A stretch of DNA of 64,000 nucleotides from a virus: the IMG/VR virus record IMGVR_UViG_3300045588_000033, positions 1 to 64,000 of that record; one strand, written 5' to 3'. The notes beneath the pieces were generated by a model. It did no database searches, was not told where the DNA came from, and saw nothing but the letters and a program-made list of their open reading frames with translations. The position numbers and the translations under genes were made by a program. Positions 62,559-64,000 of the stretch are shown here, one piece after another (position 1 is the first letter of the stretch; the number at the start of each line of letters is the position of its first letter).

Positions 62559-64000
62559 ATGTCACATTGTATAAATACTTCACATCCAGAATATTTAGAG
62601 TTATTACTTCAAACTGAATTAAGTCCAGGTGTTTTAAAAGCTAAAATAGCTACTTGGATGGATAATAATACTGCGGATAGATTTCCTACAGTCTCTGATA
62701 TATTAGATGCTACAGATGATGTTTTATACAATATAGAAAAAGAAACGCATGCTTCCGCAAAAGCTAAAATACTTAAAAAAGTAAATGCTAATAAAGAAGG
62801 TTATGTTTCTCCCTTTAAATATCCAGAACTACTTACATTAGTAGGAATGTATAATAGGAGTCAGCCTAAAAAATCTTTAGAATTACTTAAAGCAGCTTCA
62901 GGAAATTATTATATTAATGTTATAGGCACTGCATTACAACTAACTTCTAAAACTAACGAACAACCTATAAAGGAATTAGAAACTAAATTAAGAAGTTGGG
63001 CAAGAACCCATGGTATCGCTATTGAAGCGATGGAAGATTTAATGAGAAGATTTGATGGTCGCTATAAAGACGGAGCATTAGGATTAGCAGATTTTACTAA
63101 ACAATTAATAGGATTAGCAGACGGTGCTAAAATGGATACTCTGCCTGAAGAAATTGCTCACTTTGCAGTTAGAATCTTAAAAGATAGAGGAGATATAGCG
63201 GTACTAAGAGCATTGGAAGTAGTTAATTTAACTACTGAATATGCAGAAGTATTAGAAGAATACGAAGGTGTTTATACTACCGAAGAGCAATTTAGGGAAG
63301 AAGCATTGGGTAAAATACTAGCCAAAGAAATAGTAGGTCAATATACTAAGCCAGAGGTTGCAAGACCAGAAACCAAAGGATTCCTTGCATATTTAAATGC
63401 TATAAAGGAAAGATTTTTAAAGTGGGTAAAAACTAATTTCAGCAAAGGCACACCTGCTAGAACAGATTTAGAGAATTTTATACAACCATTAGCGCAATCT
63501 ATATTGCAAAATGAGCGATTGGGAGAAATACAAGTGCAAAGAGAATTAGATGTGCTATATCAATTGCCTAAAGAGGAAGAAGAAGAAATTCCCGAAGCAG
63601 AACAGCCTGTAGATTTAGCAATGGAAAGAAAACAAAAATTCTTACAAGAAGCTAAATTACAGATGATAAATCGTATGACGCAATTAGAGCGTGGTGCTAA
63701 AAGTCAGTTAGCTATAGACAGATTAAAATCAGAAATAACAATATTAGAATATCAAATAAGCACTGGACAATTAGATGCAGCTATAAGTAGTTTTGTTATA
63801 TTGGCTCAAAAAGAATTAGGTCAAATTTATAATGTATTAGAAAAAGGAATAGATAGCAGCACTATGAATCCTGGAGTAATTGTAATGTCCAAAGGATTTA
63901 TAGATATGTATTCTAATTTATTTAATACTTTCCTAGCAGATATCTACGATTGGAGAGTTCCTAAAGAAGTTCGACAAGACTTAATAAATACTATCCAAAC
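62559..64000 (+). CDS. Large virion protein with a zincin-like motif, 3' end beyond window
   Basis: ATG at 62559 opens a frame of at least 480 codons running off the right edge. Begins MSHCINTSHPEYLELLLQTEL; helical throughout, with an acidic stretch LPKEEEEEIPEAEQPVD. The segment DTLPEEIAHFAV (residues 193-204) looks like a degenerate HExxH metallopeptidase helix in which the first His is replaced by Glu (Glu197, Glu198, His201). It sits right after the virion polymerase, so a co-injected partner is plausible. The rest cannot be judged. Confidence 0.7.
   Translation, partial: MSHCINTSHPEYLELLLQTELSPGVLKAKIATWMDNNTADRFPTVSDILDATDDVLYNIEKETHASAKAKILKKVNANKEGYVSPFKYPELLTLVGMYNRSQPKKSLELLKAASGNYYINVIGTALQLTSKTNEQPIKELETKLRSWARTHGIAIEAMEDLMRRFDGRYKDGALGLADFTKQLIGLADGAKMDTLPEEIAHFAVRILKDRGDIAVLRALEVVNLTTEYAEVLEEYEGVYTTEEQFREEALGKILAKEIVGQYTKPEVARPETKGFLAYLNAIKERFLKWVKTNFSKGTPARTDLENFIQPLAQSILQNERLGEIQVQRELDVLYQLPKEEEEEIPEAEQPVDLAMERKQKFLQEAKLQMINRMTQLERGAKSQLAIDRLKSEITILEYQISTGQLDAAISSFVILAQKELGQIYNVLEKGIDSSTMNPGVIVMSKGFIDMYSNLFNTFLADIYDWRVPKEVRQDLINTIQ

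Overview
The window is part of a tailed bacteriophage genome of the crAss-like type (order Crassvirales) infecting a member of the Bacteroidota. Four points support this. (1) The right-hand 54 kb follows the crAss-like virion order: small DNA-binding and terminase genes, a 725-aa TerL, an 813-aa portal, a major capsid protein, fibre genes, a lysis cassette, IHF-like and tail genes, then four giant virion proteins. (2) A 3067-aa protein carries a DFDID motif and an HEAFH zincin motif, as expected for the injected virion RNA polymerase. (3) Promoter-like sites match the Bacteroidota -7 consensus TAnnTTTG. (4) Genes have A-rich leaders with no Shine-Dalgarno sequence. The DNA is AT-rich and the standard code is used (TAA, TGA and TAG all serve as stops).

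Layout: positions 1-9336 are transcribed leftward (minus strand) and hold small, mostly unrecognised accessory genes, several overlooked tiny membrane-peptide genes, and long non-coding stretches. Positions 9802-64000 are transcribed rightward. The two arms diverge from a gene-free junction at 9337-9801 full of short inverted repeats. Within the left arm, 1-3093 is a tight operon of about ten small genes. 3120-3262 is a tRNA-like element with an encoded CCA and an insertion in its anticodon arm, and about 3465-4130 looks like one large structured RNA. 4170-6335 resembles an integron cassette array: small one-gene units, each followed by an imperfect-palindrome site with AAC...GTT ends like attC. 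No integrase is visible.

Right arm: 9802-12592 encodes a DEDDy exonuclease, a winged-helix regulator with candidate operators, and small DNA-binding proteins. 12576-23711 is the packaging and capsid module. 23804-31997 is a fibre and receptor-binding region with duplicated N-terminal anchors, an S74 chaperone domain, collagen-like and cysteine-rich proteins and one GC-rich imported segment. 32334-33895 is lysis (unimolecular spanin, holin, NlpC/P60-like endolysin). 34226-40961 is the tail assembly (ring protein, IHF-like protein, gp4-like and gp10-like/muzzle proteins). 40961-64000 holds giant virion cargo: a protein with an N-terminal glucosaminidase domain, two large ejection-type proteins, a ferritin-like protein, the virion RNA polymerase, and the start of another large protein.

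Functional names for the virion genes rest on gene order, sizes and visible motifs recalled from crAss-like phages. No database search was possible.
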